From Prolixibacteraceae bacterium (GTDB lineage Bacteria; Bacteroidota; Bacteroidia; Bacteroidales; Prolixibacteraceae): a stretch of DNA of 44,182 nucleotides. Numbering within the stretch: the first letter of the stretch is position 1; every line of letters starts with the position of its first letter. The stretch is taken from assembly GCA_018648265.1 (NCBI GenBank), contig JABGRN010000040.1, positions 1 through 44,182 of the forward strand, in the 5' to 3' direction. A model generated the notes under the pieces. The model was not told the DNA's origin and did no database searches. It worked only from the letters and a program-made list of their open reading frames with translations. The translations under genes and the position numbers were made by a program. Shown in pieces: positions 1 to 9,521 of this stretch.

Positions 1-56
1 AAGATAAAAGAAAACTTTTTATCCCACCAACCCGATAATTAAACTGATCCAAAAAG

Positions 57-235
57 ATGCCGAAATAAATTCGGCATGACGTTTTAATTCGCATTGTTTA
101 TTAGAACGTCATCCTGAACTTGTTTCAGGATCTTAAAAAACAATAGATCTGTCATTGGTAGCCTAGTAGAAGAATCTATTAATATGAAATACAGATGTTT
201 CGACTACGCTCAACATGACAATAAAACTGGAACGT
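57..235. repeat. Palindromic intergenic repeat cluster
   Basis: This gene-free stretch holds two perfect hairpins: an 8-bp stem at 57-64/70-77 with a 5-nt loop, and an 8-bp stem ATCCTGAA/TTCAGGAT at 111-118/124-131 with loop CTTGT. Further right, a CGACTACGCTCAACATGAC string near 200-219 looks like another short repeat type I recall as common in Bacteroidota genomes. The second hairpin recurs with altered bases at 31400-31420. No open reading frame or clear promoter is seen in 1-279. Confidence 0.6.
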
Positions 236-279
236 GACCTGTGAGAAAGCCGTTTTTATTGAATTGACAATTACAGGAT

Positions 280-1524
280 TTACAGTTTTCCAAAGTTTAT
301 CATTACCTGCTCCAGCATTTCCTTTGAGTCGATCATAATTTTTGTGCGCCATTTTTCGGATGAAGGATTGTACATTTCCATCAATGTAGCTTTCACTTTT
401 ACACTGTCTTTTACACTTTTATAACCGAACTGAGCGCCCTGGTTTTCAAGAATCATATTGTGTAACGATTTTACTGAACCAACCGTTGTTGACGAGTTTA
501 ATGTACCATATTCAAAAACCATTGGTAAATACAATTTGTTAGGTAGAATTTTTCCAATAAAGTCGGTAAACGATCCGTTTATTGTATAAAAATCATCCGA
601 GTCACCCCAATCAATTTTATATCCTTCCAACATATTTCCGAGCGTTGATTTTACCTTTTCATCGTCAATCGGATTTGGAAATAGGTGCAAAGTTGCGCGT
701 TCGCCATAACCCGTGTGTAAATCGATATTAAAAACAGTTTCGTAGTTTTCAGATGTTTTCTTAAAAACTTTAGCTAACAACGCCAATTGAGGCTCGAAAT
801 TATCGCCTCCAAAATAAAGTCCTTTTGAATGTTCGTATTGCCCCTGCAAAATTGCTTGTCGCAAACTTGCCATCGATTCTTGTAATAATTTATTAATGGC
901 AACCAACATAAAAAAACGGTTTCGCAAACTCCCAGAATTAACTTTCCCTTTGGGATTTAACATTCCATACAAATCGTTGTAGCCAGTGTTTTCTGACGAA
1001 AATAATGATTTATTGGTGTCGCAATTGCGGTTAAAATCGATGTTGTTTTCGGTTACCCGGCGCGTGTATTTAAATCCATACGGATTCATGCTGTGAACCA
1101 GTAAAGCTCCAACTTCGTCTAATAATTCGGGTTGAAGAATTTCGTTCATAAAAAGTTGCTGAACTGCGCTTCCAACATAACCTTCCACACCATGTGCACC
1201 AGAAGTAAGAATTAGTAGCTTTTTTTGTTCTTTTTGAGCCGGGATGTAACAGAAATCAATTGTTAAATCAGCATCGTTTTTCCCCGGAACCTGTCTCGAA
1301 AAAACCTGAACACTATCAAATTTTTGATGTAATTTTTCCGCGTGCAATTGAAAAGCCGTTCTACTGTTTACATACGAATCCTGAAAATACACCAACTTTG
1401 ATTGGTCAACTTCAACTTCGGGATCGGCAGGATTGTACGAATTAAAACTTATGTAGGTGTAAGACAAAACTCCGGCAACTACCAGTACAATTACCAGGGC
1501 AAAAATCTTCAGAATTTTTTTCAT
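280..1524 (-). CDS. Exported M14-like (DUF2817) metallopeptidase
   Basis: The product (414 residues from the chosen start) resembles DUF2817 proteins, a branch of the M14 zinc carboxypeptidase fold. The segment LTSGAHGVEGYVGSAVQQ carries the His and Glu expected of the zinc site, NRNCD follows in the middle, and FNIDLHTGYG supplies a later His. A hydrophobic segment (ILKIFALVIVLVVAGVL) just after MKK suggests an uncleaved anchor or signal peptide, so it should act outside the cytoplasm. The ATG at 1524 is preferred over one 11 codons upstream, because it places the basic residues directly before the hydrophobic run. The substrate is unknown. It is separated from the glycerol operon by about 70 bp and may or may not share its transcript. 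Confidence 0.75.
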   Translation of the reverse strand: MKKILKIFALVIVLVVAGVLSYTYISFNSYNPADPEVEVDQSKLVYFQDSYVNSRTAFQLHAEKLHQKFDSVQVFSRQVPGKNDADLTIDFCYIPAQKEQKKLLILTSGAHGVEGYVGSAVQQLFMNEILQPELLDEVGALLVHSMNPYGFKYTRRVTENNIDFNRNCDTNKSLFSSENTGYNDLYGMLNPKGKVNSGSLRNRFFMLVAINKLLQESMASLRQAILQGQYEHSKGLYFGGDNFEPQLALLAKVFKKTSENYETVFNIDLHTGYGERATLHLFPNPIDDEKVKSTLGNMLEGYKIDWGDSDDFYTINGSFTDFIGKILPNKLYLPMVFEYGTLNSSTTVGSVKSLHNMILENQGAQFGYKSVKDSVKVKATLMEMYNPSSEKWRTKIMIDSKEMLEQVMINFGKL

Positions 1525-1594
1525 GATATTAATGATTATATATAACCGAATGTACAATATAAAAATACTGTTTTTTACTCACATTTTAAGCGTT

Positions 1595-1801
1595 CTATTT
1601 TTTGGCAAATTTTACCATTTTATCTTCAATCATCTGTTGCAACTCGCTTAGCAAGGCACGTTCGTGTCTGTCGATTACTCCATCTTCGGTTGCAATATGA
1701 ATAATTTTATCATATTCATCGCGCGTAATTATGTGGTCTTCAATTGCTTTTTCAATCATTTCCCTTAACCGTATCGAACTGTCACTGATTTTATTTTCCA
1801 T
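1595..1801 (-). CDS. Small acidic helical protein, TerB-like
   Basis: This 68-residue protein is predicted almost entirely helical and highly charged, with no signal or membrane segment. The middle, DEYDKIIHIATEDGVIDRHE, looks like one helix-turn-helix unit of the TerB/DjlA-type fold, where an acidic DGxID turn can bind a cation. That fold assignment is by eye and weak. It begins 49 bp downstream of glpF on the same strand, so it is probably the last gene of the glycerol transcript, but nothing in its sequence ties it to glycerol. I do not recognise a named family. Confidence 0.6.
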   Translation of the reverse strand: MENKISDSSIRLREMIEKAIEDHIITRDEYDKIIHIATEDGVIDRHERALLSELQQMIEDKMVKFAKK

Positions 1802-1850
1802 TTCTATTTTCTTTTGAATTACTTAAATATAAAACTATGCTTTTTAAAAA

Positions 1851-2597
1851 CTAACTCATGCTAACAATAAATAAATAAACCGCCGCTGCGAGTCCAGCTC
1901 CGGCAACCGGGCCTAAAATCGGTATCCATGCATATGGCCAATCTGTGTTATCCTTGTTTTTTAGGGGTAAAAGTGCATGAACTATCCGCGGACCTAAATC
2001 CCGGGCAGGGTTAATCGCGTATCCGGTTGTTCCACCAAGGCTAAGTCCAATGGCAAAAACCACCAGTGCCACCGGCAACGCTCCTAACGATCCCATACCT
2101 ACTTTTGCACTTCCCAAAGTTTGGTAATCTAACTGAGGCAACGCAATTAGTAAAACTGCAAAAACTAAAACAAAAGTTCCGATTAACTCCGAGAAAAAAT
2201 TACTTCTATAATTTCGAATCGCCGGGGCTGTACAAAAACAATTCTTTTTGGAACCAGGAGTTTCTGTAATTTTAAAATGTTCAGCGAAAAACAGGTAAAC
2301 CACCGATGCACCCAACATTGCACCAAGTATTTGAGACAAAATAAAGGGAGCCACTTTTATCCACTCGAACAAACCGCTGAAAGCCAAACCTAATGTCACC
2401 GCCGGATTCAGATGTGCTCCGCTAATATCTGCCGTGGTTACAACCGCAACAAAAACGGCCATTCCCCAGCCCGCGGTTATTACAATCCATCCAGCACCTT
2501 TACTGTGGGTTTTATCTAAACTTACATTGGCTACCACTCCATTTCCAAGAAGTATTAAAATAAATGTACCTATAAACTCTCCAAAATATTCTATCAT
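1851..2597 (-). CDS. glpF: Glycerol facilitator (aquaglyceroporin)
   Basis: Six-helix MIP channel that lets glycerol cross the inner membrane. Both half-helix signatures are present: HLNPAVT (NPA at residues 64-66) and INPARDLGP (NPA at 196-198). The Asp directly after NPAR is typical of glycerol-conducting rather than water-only channels. Length, 248 residues, is normal. The gene starts 12 bp after the glpD stop, and glpK lies before glpD, so uptake, phosphorylation and oxidation of glycerol are encoded in one operon. A Cys-containing loop (KKNCFCTAP, about 118-126) between the two halves is lineage-specific. Confidence 0.95.
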   Translation of the reverse strand: MIEYFGEFIGTFILILLGNGVVANVSLDKTHSKGAGWIVITAGWGMAVFVAVVTTADISGAHLNPAVTLGLAFSGLFEWIKVAPFILSQILGAMLGASVVYLFFAEHFKITETPGSKKNCFCTAPAIRNYRSNFFSELIGTFVLVFAVLLIALPQLDYQTLGSAKVGMGSLGALPVALVVFAIGLSLGGTTGYAINPARDLGPRIVHALLPLKNKDNTDWPYAWIPILGPVAGAGLAAAVYLFIVSMS

Positions 2598-2609
2598 AAC
2601 TTATTAAAT

Positions 2610-4178
2610 TTATTTATCAAAAAAATAATTTTTAGCTACCTCTTCAAAATCTTTTAATTGTGTCTTTTTCCATTCTTCATCCTTGTCCAATTCTTTTACC
2701 ATTAGATCGGCAACTTCAGGTGCAATTCGAAAACTTTCGCGTGCATCGAGGAAAAGTGCGCGAGTTCGACGAGCCAACACATCTTCAACCGTGCAGGCCA
2801 TTTCTTTTCGCACGGCCCACGCCACCTGCGATTTGTAAATATGCAATTTTTCGCTTAAAAATCCAGCCAGCGATTCTTCTTCTTCTCCAAGATTCAGAAT
2901 CTCTTCTTTATCTAATCCGTACGGAGCCATCGGGTCGTTGTACGCATCAATATCCATTCTGAATCCGTGAATTGGTAGATGTTTGGTAATACACTCACGT
3001 TCAGGGAAACCACCCAACATAATTGCTTTTTCAATGGTGTCTTCCGCCATTTTACGGTAAGTTGTCCATTTCCCTCCGATAATAGTAATTAATCCTGATA
3101 TCGAAATAAGAATTTTATGACTTCGTGAAATTTCTTTCGTGGCCTTTTTCTCGTCTTCGGGTTTTGCGAGTGGCCGTAATCCGGCAAAAACACTCAATAC
3201 ATCTTTTCGGGTTGGTTGTTTTACCAAATATTGCCCGGCGGTTTCCAACACAAAATCTATCTCCGATTCAAGAGCTACCGGTTCCAGCGAATGGTTCTCA
3301 ATTAGTGTGTCGGTGGTTCCCACAACCACATGGTTATGCCATGGTACTGCAAACATTACACGATCGTCGGAAGTATGCGGAACCATAATTGCAAAATCGT
3401 TGGGAAGAAATTCTTTATTTAAAATAACGTGAATTCCCTGACTGGGAGTAATCATATCTTTTTTCTCCGGTTCGTCCATTTGAATAACTTCGTCGGCAAA
3501 AACCCCCGTGGCATTTATTACAACTTTCGATTTTATATTAAATTCTTCCCCCGACAATTGATCGACAACAACAACACCCGAAATTAAATCTCCTTCTTTA
3601 ATGAGTTTTGTAACTTTACAATGATTCAGTACCGTTCCGCCATAATCAACCGCGGTTTGTGCAAGACTAATTGCCATTCTCGAATCGTCGAACTGACCAT
3701 CGTGATAAATTACCCCTCCTTGTAAACCTTCTTGTTCTACAGTTGGAATTGCTTCGATTGTTTCTTCGCGCGTGAGATGTTTTGAAGGTCCGAGTCCCAG
3801 TTTTCCTGCCATTAAATCGTAAACTTTTAAGCCAACGGTATAAAATGGGCCGCCCCAAAAATCGTAAGCCGGAATAATAAACGACTGGTTAGTGACCAAA
3901 TGAGGTGCATTTTTAAACATTAAACCACGTTCCTGTAAAGCTTCAAAAACCATAGAAACATCGCCTTGTTGAAGATATCGAACTCCGCCATGAACCAATT
4001 TTGTACTTCTGCTCGATGTTCCTTTTGAAAAATCAACTTGTTCCAGCAAAAGTGTTTTGTAACCGCGCGAAGCTGCGTCAACCGCACATCCTAAACCAGT
4101 TGCGCCGCCACCAATAATTACAATGTCCCACTCCCTATCCTTTTTCCTTATTTTTTTTAGATTCTTTGTTCTATTCAT
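2610..4178 (-). CDS. glpD: FAD-dependent glycerol-3-phosphate dehydrogenase
   Basis: Membrane-associated flavoenzyme oxidising sn-glycerol 3-phosphate to dihydroxyacetone phosphate and passing electrons to quinone. The N-terminal dinucleotide motif DIVIIGGGATGLGCA is clear, followed by SSRSTKLVHGGVRYL, the GlpD family signature; GGKWTTYRKMAEDT near residue 380 is a second conserved block, and a helical C-terminal domain follows. I chose the ATG at 4178 (522 residues, the usual length). An in-frame TTG at 4211 would add 11 residues but starts only 9 bp after the glpK stop. Order glpK-glpD-glpF supports the assignment. The electrons could reach the cytochrome bd oxidase encoded at 27751-30427. 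Confidence 0.95.
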   Translation of the reverse strand: MNRTKNLKKIRKKDREWDIVIIGGGATGLGCAVDAASRGYKTLLLEQVDFSKGTSSRSTKLVHGGVRYLQQGDVSMVFEALQERGLMFKNAPHLVTNQSFIIPAYDFWGGPFYTVGLKVYDLMAGKLGLGPSKHLTREETIEAIPTVEQEGLQGGVIYHDGQFDDSRMAISLAQTAVDYGGTVLNHCKVTKLIKEGDLISGVVVVDQLSGEEFNIKSKVVINATGVFADEVIQMDEPEKKDMITPSQGIHVILNKEFLPNDFAIMVPHTSDDRVMFAVPWHNHVVVGTTDTLIENHSLEPVALESEIDFVLETAGQYLVKQPTRKDVLSVFAGLRPLAKPEDEKKATKEISRSHKILISISGLITIIGGKWTTYRKMAEDTIEKAIMLGGFPERECITKHLPIHGFRMDIDAYNDPMAPYGLDKEEILNLGEEEESLAGFLSEKLHIYKSQVAWAVRKEMACTVEDVLARRTRALFLDARESFRIAPEVADLMVKELDKDEEWKKTQLKDFEEVAKNYFFDK

Positions 4179-4220
4179 ATTAATTGGATTGTGTTTTGAG
4201 AAATTTTTCAATTGAAAATT

Positions 4221-5717
4221 CTAATGAGATTCGTACCAGTTTTTACTTCGTTCAACTGCTCTTTTCCAATCTTTTATTACTTTCTGAACTTCAGTTTTAT
4301 CAGAAATTGGCAAAAACTTTTTATCAACCTGCCATTGCTGTTTTACTTCATCAATATTTTTCCAATATCCGACAGCCAACCCGGCAAGATACGCCGCTCC
4401 AAGTGCAGTTGTTTCAGTTACTTTCGGGCGGACAACAGTTGTATCTATTGCATCAGACTGAATTTGCATTAACAGGTTATTTACCGCTGCTCCGCCGTCA
4501 ACGCGCAGTTCATTTAAATTAATATCTGAATCTTTAACCATCGTTTCAATTACTTCCATCGAGCGAAATGCGATAGCTTCCAATGCAGCCCGTGCGATGT
4601 GTGCCTTCCCTGTTCCACGGCTTAGACCAATAATAGCTCCGGTAGCGTACTGATCCCAGTGTGGGGCACCTAAACCAACAAATCCCTGTACAAAAGAAAC
4701 GCCACCATTATTTTCCACCTCATTTGCCAGTGCTTCAATTTCCGAAGAAGATTCAATTATTCCTAATTGGTCACGCAACCACTGAACTACTGCACCACCA
4801 ATAAAAATACTGCCTTCGAGAGCATAAGTTACTTTATCTCCAATTTGCCAGCCAATTGTAGTTAACAGTTTGTTTTTCGAAGCGATGGGTTTGTCCCCGG
4901 TGTTCATAACCACAAAACAGCCAGTTCCGTAAGTGTTTTTCACCATCCCTTCTTCAATGCACATTTGCCCGAACAAAGCTGCTTGCTGGTCACCTGCAAT
5001 TCCTGAAATTGGTATTTCTGCACCAAAAAGTTCAGCAGAAGTACTACCATAAATTTCGCTGCTGGGTCTTACTTCCGGAAGAATTTCAATTGGAATATCT
5101 AAAATATCCAATAATTCCGTGTCCCATTTTAACGTGTGAATATTATAAATTAAAGTACGACTTGCATTACTAACATCCGTAATCTGTAAATTGCCGTTGG
5201 TTAGTTTCCAAATAATCCAGGTATCGACGGTGCCAAAAGCCAATTTACCTGCTTTTGCCAGGTCGCGGGCACCCTCAACTTTATCAAGAATCCATTTAAT
5301 TTTTGTTCCTGAAAAATAAGCATCGATTACCAATCCGGTTTTTGCTGCAATGGTTTTTTCAAGTCCCTTTTCTTTTAATTGATCACAAAAACCTGCGGTT
5401 CGTCGGTCTTGCCAAACAATGGCATTGTGAATTGGTTCGCCGGTTTCTTTGTTCCAAATGATTGTGGTCTCGCGCTGGTTTGTAATTCCAATACCAGAAA
5501 TTTGGGTGGGAGATATTTTTTTCGATTCAATTACTTCACGCACTACTTTTAGCTGAGTTTCCCAAATGGTTTCCGGATTATGTTCAACCCACCCGGCTTG
5601 AGGATAAATTTGTTCGAATTCCTGTTGAGCAACGCTAACAATCTCACCCGAATGATTAAAAAGAATAGCCCTGTTGCTGGTTGTTCCTGCATCGAGTGAA
5701 AGAATATATTTCTCCAT
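4221..5717 (-). CDS. glpK: Glycerol kinase
   Basis: FGGY-family kinase making sn-glycerol 3-phosphate from glycerol and ATP. The ATPase-fold phosphate loop [14 protein letters not shown] is at the N-terminus. Glycerol-binding segments ([26 protein letters not shown]) and the C-terminal [19 protein letters not shown] signature are all intact. At 498 residues it has the usual length. It is the first gene of the glp operon, and the about 280-bp region upstream must carry the promoter, though I see no confident match to the Bacteroidota consensus. No glpR-type regulator is present in the window. Confidence 0.97.
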   Translation of the reverse strand: MEKYILSLDAGTTSNRAILFNHSGEIVSVAQQEFEQIYPQAGWVEHNPETIWETQLKVVREVIESKKISPTQISGIGITNQRETTIIWNKETGEPIHNAIVWQDRRTAGFCDQLKEKGLEKTIAAKTGLVIDAYFSGTKIKWILDKVEGARDLAKAGKLAFGTVDTWIIWKLTNGNLQITDVSNASRTLIYNIHTLKWDTELLDILDIPIEILPEVRPSSEIYGSTSAELFGAEIPISGIAGDQQAALFGQMCIEEGMVKNTYGTGCFVVMNTGDKPIASKNKLLTTIGWQIGDKVTYALEGSIFIGGAVVQWLRDQLGIIESSSEIEALANEVENNGGVSFVQGFVGLGAPHWDQYATGAIIGLSRGTGKAHIARAALEAIAFRSMEVIETMVKDSDINLNELRVDGGAAVNNLLMQIQSDAIDTTVVRPKVTETTALGAAYLAGLAVGYWKNIDEVKQQWQVDKKFLPISDKTEVQKVIKDWKRAVERSKNWYESH

Positions 5718-5856
5718 GTGTTTAGTTTAATTAGATTTCGTTTTTCTGATTATTTAAGTCTATGAAATTACAATAATATATTGAAATCCCTTGTTGTAAA
5801 AAAGTCTTTTTATTAAGGAATCCTAATTTAAAATAAACCTAAACCAGATAAATTGG

Positions 5857-5884
5857 AAAAGACAAATCTCAAAAGACAAATCTC
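5857..5884. repeat. 14-bp tandem repeat, two copies
   Basis: The unit AAAAGACAAATCTC occurs twice in direct tandem (5857-5870 and 5871-5884) in the region between glpK and the secreted protein gene at 5997, followed by an A-rich run. It could be simple replication slippage or a regulator site upstream of glpK. It is about 140 bp from the glpK start, which makes a regulatory role uncertain. Confidence 0.5.
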
Positions 5885-5996
5885 AAAAAAAACAAAATTT
5901 AAACAGTTTCTTAGAAATATGATACTAATTATCCGTTCAAATATTAGGATGATTTTGTTAACCGGGAAATCGAAAAAATGGAGATTAAATCAAAAT

Positions 5997-6566
5997 CTAT
6001 TCAATTGAACCCAGCGAAATTTCCAAACCAATTCTACCCTGCAATGCTGTGTGACTTCCTTCAACCAAATGACCGTCGGATGTAAATTCGCCAAAATAAA
6101 TTAATGAAGTGGCTACAAATGCACTTATATTTAAAGATTCAATTGGAAGACGATATCCTGCAAGAACTCCGGCAGCTACACCGCTTCCGCTCGGATTACT
6201 GTCCCAATAACTATCCTCGTAAACACTCACGTCGTGTACAAAACTTAACTCACCTCCATACCAAACTGGTGCAGTTTCAGCCCATCGTCGGGCTTGAACC
6301 CCAATTCTAAAAAAATTATCGAACCCGGTAGTAAAACAATATCTTTGAAGGGATGCCACACCTTCCAGGTTCCAAACATTGCAAATCGGAAAATTTCCAA
6401 GATTTAATATTAGACCACCTCCTATTTCACCGCCTTTTACACCACCGTTTATTGCTACTCTCTGTGCATAACTATTAGAAACAAACAATAATGAGGAAAA
6501 CATTAAAATTAAGAGAATTGCACTTTTTTTTAATGTTCTGTTTAGGTTTGACTTGACCATTTTCAT
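5997..6566 (-). CDS. Secreted beta-rich, outer-membrane-like protein
   Basis: This 189-residue product begins with a basic stretch and a hydrophobic core ending in SNSYAQ, a good type I signal peptide cleaved near residue 35. The mature part alternates short Gly-rich strands (GGVKGGEIGGGLIL, AAGVLAGYRL, LQGRIGLEIS) with aromatic residues, as in small outer-membrane barrels or secreted beta-sandwich proteins. I do not recognise a family. It is monocistronic between glpK and the divergent gpsA, with about 290 bp upstream in which I see no clear promoter for this strand. Confidence 0.7.
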   Translation of the reverse strand: MKMVKSNLNRTLKKSAILLILMFSSLLFVSNSYAQRVAINGGVKGGEIGGGLILNLGNFPICNVWNLEGVASLQRYCFTTGFDNFFRIGVQARRWAETAPVWYGGELSFVHDVSVYEDSYWDSNPSGSGVAAGVLAGYRLPIESLNISAFVATSLIYFGEFTSDGHLVEGSHTALQGRIGLEISLGSIE

Positions 6567-6807
6567 AGTTATATATTTTAGTTTTATTGATCAATTTACA
6601 ACTAAAGTTGCTAAATGTCAAGTATTTATATATTTATGTAAAATAAATAATGAGTATATTTTACTAATCCCAACTTGTCTGTTATTAAATTTTAAACATT
6701 AGCTCAAATAATTCATTATTTTTTGGGGGAGATGTTTTTTAAGACTTTCCGATTAGTGTTAATCCGGCAAATTTTGAAAACTCTTTATCTTAAAAATTAA
6801 GTTAAAT

Positions 6808-6836
6808 TTTGAACTGCAAAATTATTTTTAGTTTTG
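6808..6836 (+). promoter_or_regulatory. Bacteroidota-type promoter for gpsA
   Basis: TTTG at 6808-6811 and a perfect TAnnTTTG match (TAGTTTTG, 6829-6836) are separated by 17 nt, slightly shorter than the usual 19-21. Transcription would start near 6843, giving a leader of under 20 nt before the gpsA ATG at 6860. Confidence 0.5.
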
Positions 6837-6859
6837 TCGGCTGAAAAATGAAATAAAAT

Positions 6860-7858
6860 ATGAATATTAAAACGAATAAAATAGCAGTAATCGGGAGCGG
6901 AAGTTGGGCCACGGCAATTTCAAAAATGCTGCTTGAAAATGTTACTCAAATAAATTGGTTTTTTCGAAAAAAGGATACTGTTGAACAATTCGAAAAAGTA
7001 AAACATAATCCGAGGTATTTAAGAAGTGTTGAATTTGATACTTCCCGGATAAATTTTTATAACGATATCAATCAAATTATTGAAGAATCGGATATTTTGG
7101 TTTTTGCAATTCCATCTGCTTTTTTGCCTACAATTTTAGAAAACTTAAAAATCGATTTAAGTCATAAATATATTTTATCAGGAATAAAAGGCATCGTTTC
7201 TGAAGAAAATCTTTTAGTAGTTGAATACCTGAACAAGTTTTTTAATGTTCCGTTCGAAATGATGGGAGTACTTGCCGGGCCGTGCCACGCAGAGGAAGTT
7301 GCGCTTGAAAAACTATCGTATTTAACCGTTGCCAGCCTTGATGAAATTAGGGCTTCAAAATTTGCTGAATTAATTAAAAGCGACTACATTTTTACTTCGG
7401 TTTCAGACGATATTTGGGGAACGGAATATAATTCGGTTATAAAAAATATTATTGCCATTGCAGCTGGAATTACACACGGATTGCGTTATGGCGATAATTT
7501 TCATGCTGTTTTGCTTTCGAATGCAATTCAAGAAATAAAACGTTTTGTTGATACCGTTCATCCGATTACCCGCGACATAAAAAGCTCGGCTTACCTGGGA
7601 GATTTGCTGGTTACAGGATATTCACAGTTTAGTAGAAACCGGCAATTTGGAACGATGATTGGGAAAGGATATTCAGTAAAAACCGCTCAATTAGACATGA
7701 ATATGATTGCTGAAGGTTATTTTGCGGCACGTTCTATTTATGAAATAAATAAAAATTATAAAGTGGACATGCCCATTTCTGAAGCCGTTTATAAAATTTT
7801 ATATGAAGGTGTTTCGCCTAAAAAGGAAATTGCTCAATTAACCGAGAAATTGAGTTAA
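6860..7858 (+). CDS. gpsA: NAD(P)-dependent glycerol-3-phosphate dehydrogenase
   Basis: Soluble enzyme reducing dihydroxyacetone phosphate to sn-glycerol 3-phosphate, the backbone for phospholipid synthesis. The Rossmann motif IAVIGSGSWATAIS is at residues 8-21. The conserved GpsA block around the catalytic Lys is seen as VIKNIIAIAAGITHGLRYGDN, and LAGPCHAEEVA is also family-typical. Length is 332 residues, normal. It lies divergent to the catabolic glp operon and has its own promoter-like site, so synthesis and breakdown of the same metabolite are encoded within 5 kb but on opposite strands. Confidence 0.95.
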   Translation: MNIKTNKIAVIGSGSWATAISKMLLENVTQINWFFRKKDTVEQFEKVKHNPRYLRSVEFDTSRINFYNDINQIIEESDILVFAIPSAFLPTILENLKIDLSHKYILSGIKGIVSEENLLVVEYLNKFFNVPFEMMGVLAGPCHAEEVALEKLSYLTVASLDEIRASKFAELIKSDYIFTSVSDDIWGTEYNSVIKNIIAIAAGITHGLRYGDNFHAVLLSNAIQEIKRFVDTVHPITRDIKSSAYLGDLLVTGYSQFSRNRQFGTMIGKGYSVKTAQLDMNMIAEGYFAARSIYEINKNYKVDMPISEAVYKILYEGVSPKKEIAQLTEKLS

Positions 7859-7992
7859 TAAAATCAAGTTTTTTATTTCACCCTTTTGACATTTCAGAAT
7901 ACACACAATTATTAAACTTTAAGTTTTGCAAAAAACTTACCCTCGTTGCATTCATATAAAATAATGCTTCCTATTTTTACATAAAAAATCAG

Positions 7993-9225
7993 ATGGTGAA
8001 AAAATTCTCTCTCGATAAAAATAAAATTCGTGTTTTATTACTCGAAGGAATTCACGAATCGGCGGTAATTGCTTTTAATGAAGCCGGATATACCAATGTA
8101 GAATACATTAAAACTGCATTGGACGCAGACGAATTGGAACAAAAAATAAAAGATGTTCACATATTGGGAATACGATCCCGAACCAATCTTACACAAAAAA
8201 TCCTAAAAAAAGCAAAAAAACTATTTGCTGTGGGATGTTTCAGTATTGGTACAAATCAGGTTGATTTGCTTGCAGCCAAACAACTTGGGATCCCGGTTTT
8301 TAATGCACCATTTTCAAATACACGGTCAGTTGCCGAACTGGTAATTGCCGAAATAATAATGTTAATGCGCGAAGTGCCTGCAAAAAATGCAGCGGCACAC
8401 AAAGGCGACTGGTTAAAAGCTGCCCGAAATTCGTTTGAAGTGCGTGGTAAAAATCTCGGAATTATCGGTTACGGACACATCGGTTCTCAAGTTTCCATTC
8501 TTGCCGAGGCGATGGGAATGAATGTGTTTTATTACGATGTTGAAAAGAAACTTAGTTTGGGAAAGGCCACAGTTTGTAATTCGGTGGAAGAGTTGTTGCA
8601 CATTGCTGATGCGGTTACTTTACATGTTCCCGAAACGGAGTCAACTGCCAACATGATTTCCACAAGACAGCTTAACAAAATGAAAAAGGGCTCGCTTCTG
8701 ATTAATGCATCGCGAGGTTCTGTTGTTGATGTAAATTCGCTCGCCGAAGCCTTAAAAAGTGAGCATTTATCAGGTGCTGCTGCCGATGTATTTCCGAAAG
8801 AACCGGCATCAAACGACGAAGAATTTGTATCGGTACTTCAGGAGTTTGACAATGTTATTTTAACTCCACACATTGGAGGAAGCACTTCCGAAGCGCAGGA
8901 AAACATTGGGGCCGAGGTTACAGAAAAACTTATTCGTTACAGCGATAATGGCTCAACAATAGGAACGGTAAATTTTCCGCAAATATCGTTGGAGCCCAAC
9001 CAGAAAAAACAGCGTTTTCTGCATATTCACAAAAATATGCCGGGAGTACTAAAAGATATCAATTATGTTTTTACCGAAAAGGGTATAAATATTGCCTCAC
9101 AATTTCTGCAAACCGATGCTGACATCGGCTATGTAATAATTGATATTGAAAGCGATTTGGGCAAACCTATTTTACAGGAGCTTAAAAAAATACCTCACAC
9201 AATAAAAGCGAGGATTTTGTATTAA
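7993..9225 (+). CDS. serA: D-3-phosphoglycerate dehydrogenase
   Basis: First committed enzyme of serine synthesis, oxidising 3-phosphoglycerate with NAD. It has the D-2-hydroxyacid dehydrogenase layout: a split substrate domain, a Rossmann motif LGIIGYGHIGSQVSILAE around residues 155-172, the catalytic Arg in INASRGSVVDV, and the catalytic His in ILTPHIGGSTSEAQ. A C-terminal ACT domain (about residues 335-410, starting QRFLHIHKNMPGVLKDIN) is the serine-binding regulatory site in this type. Its length (410 residues) matches the short SerA form. It follows gpsA by 134 bp and is probably transcribed separately. Confidence 0.93.
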   Translation: MVKKFSLDKNKIRVLLLEGIHESAVIAFNEAGYTNVEYIKTALDADELEQKIKDVHILGIRSRTNLTQKILKKAKKLFAVGCFSIGTNQVDLLAAKQLGIPVFNAPFSNTRSVAELVIAEIIMLMREVPAKNAAAHKGDWLKAARNSFEVRGKNLGIIGYGHIGSQVSILAEAMGMNVFYYDVEKKLSLGKATVCNSVEELLHIADAVTLHVPETESTANMISTRQLNKMKKGSLLINASRGSVVDVNSLAEALKSEHLSGAAADVFPKEPASNDEEFVSVLQEFDNVILTPHIGGSTSEAQENIGAEVTEKLIRYSDNGSTIGTVNFPQISLEPNQKKQRFLHIHKNMPGVLKDINYVFTEKGINIASQFLQTDADIGYVIIDIESDLGKPILQELKKIPHTIKARILY

Positions 9226-9370
9226 TGTGAGTTTGATAAAATAAATCAGTTAAGTTGCTAATAATAAGAGATTTCGTTAATATGGGTGCGTCAAAATTGC
9301 GTGAATCAAGCTAAGATGTTGCAATGAAAAAACGCTAAGCTTAATTTTGACTTGATTTTTCTTTGCTTCG

Positions 9371-9423
9371 TTTCTTTTCATCTAAGGAAAAGAAATGAAG
9401 TGGGGTTTGGGGCTAGCCCCAAA
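9371..9423. repeat. Two inverted repeats after serA
   Basis: Within the 296-bp gap between the convergent genes serA and pgi there is an 8-bp stem TTTCTTTT/AAAAGAAA (9371-9378/9388-9395) and a perfect 18-bp palindrome (9406-9423) made of TTTGGGG, CTAG and CCCCAAA. The second resembles the GGGGCT...AGCCC hairpins at 24855-24896. Being between convergent genes it could end transcription on both strands, though no long T-run follows directly. Nothing else is seen in 9226-9521. Confidence 0.5.
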
Positions 9424-9521
9424 TATTACAATAATGAGTAGAATCTATTTATTTACGGCTTAAAATTAGGTCAATTCTTTTATCCAATTCACACTATTTA
9501 GTAAAACTGTCTGTACAAACA

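Noticed and set aside
4184-4522. Plus-strand reading frames opposite glpK (and similar ones opposite pgi, sulfatases, ferredoxin fusion)
   Set aside because: They are long only because they lie opposite conserved genes; they have no domain features and no plausible start signals.
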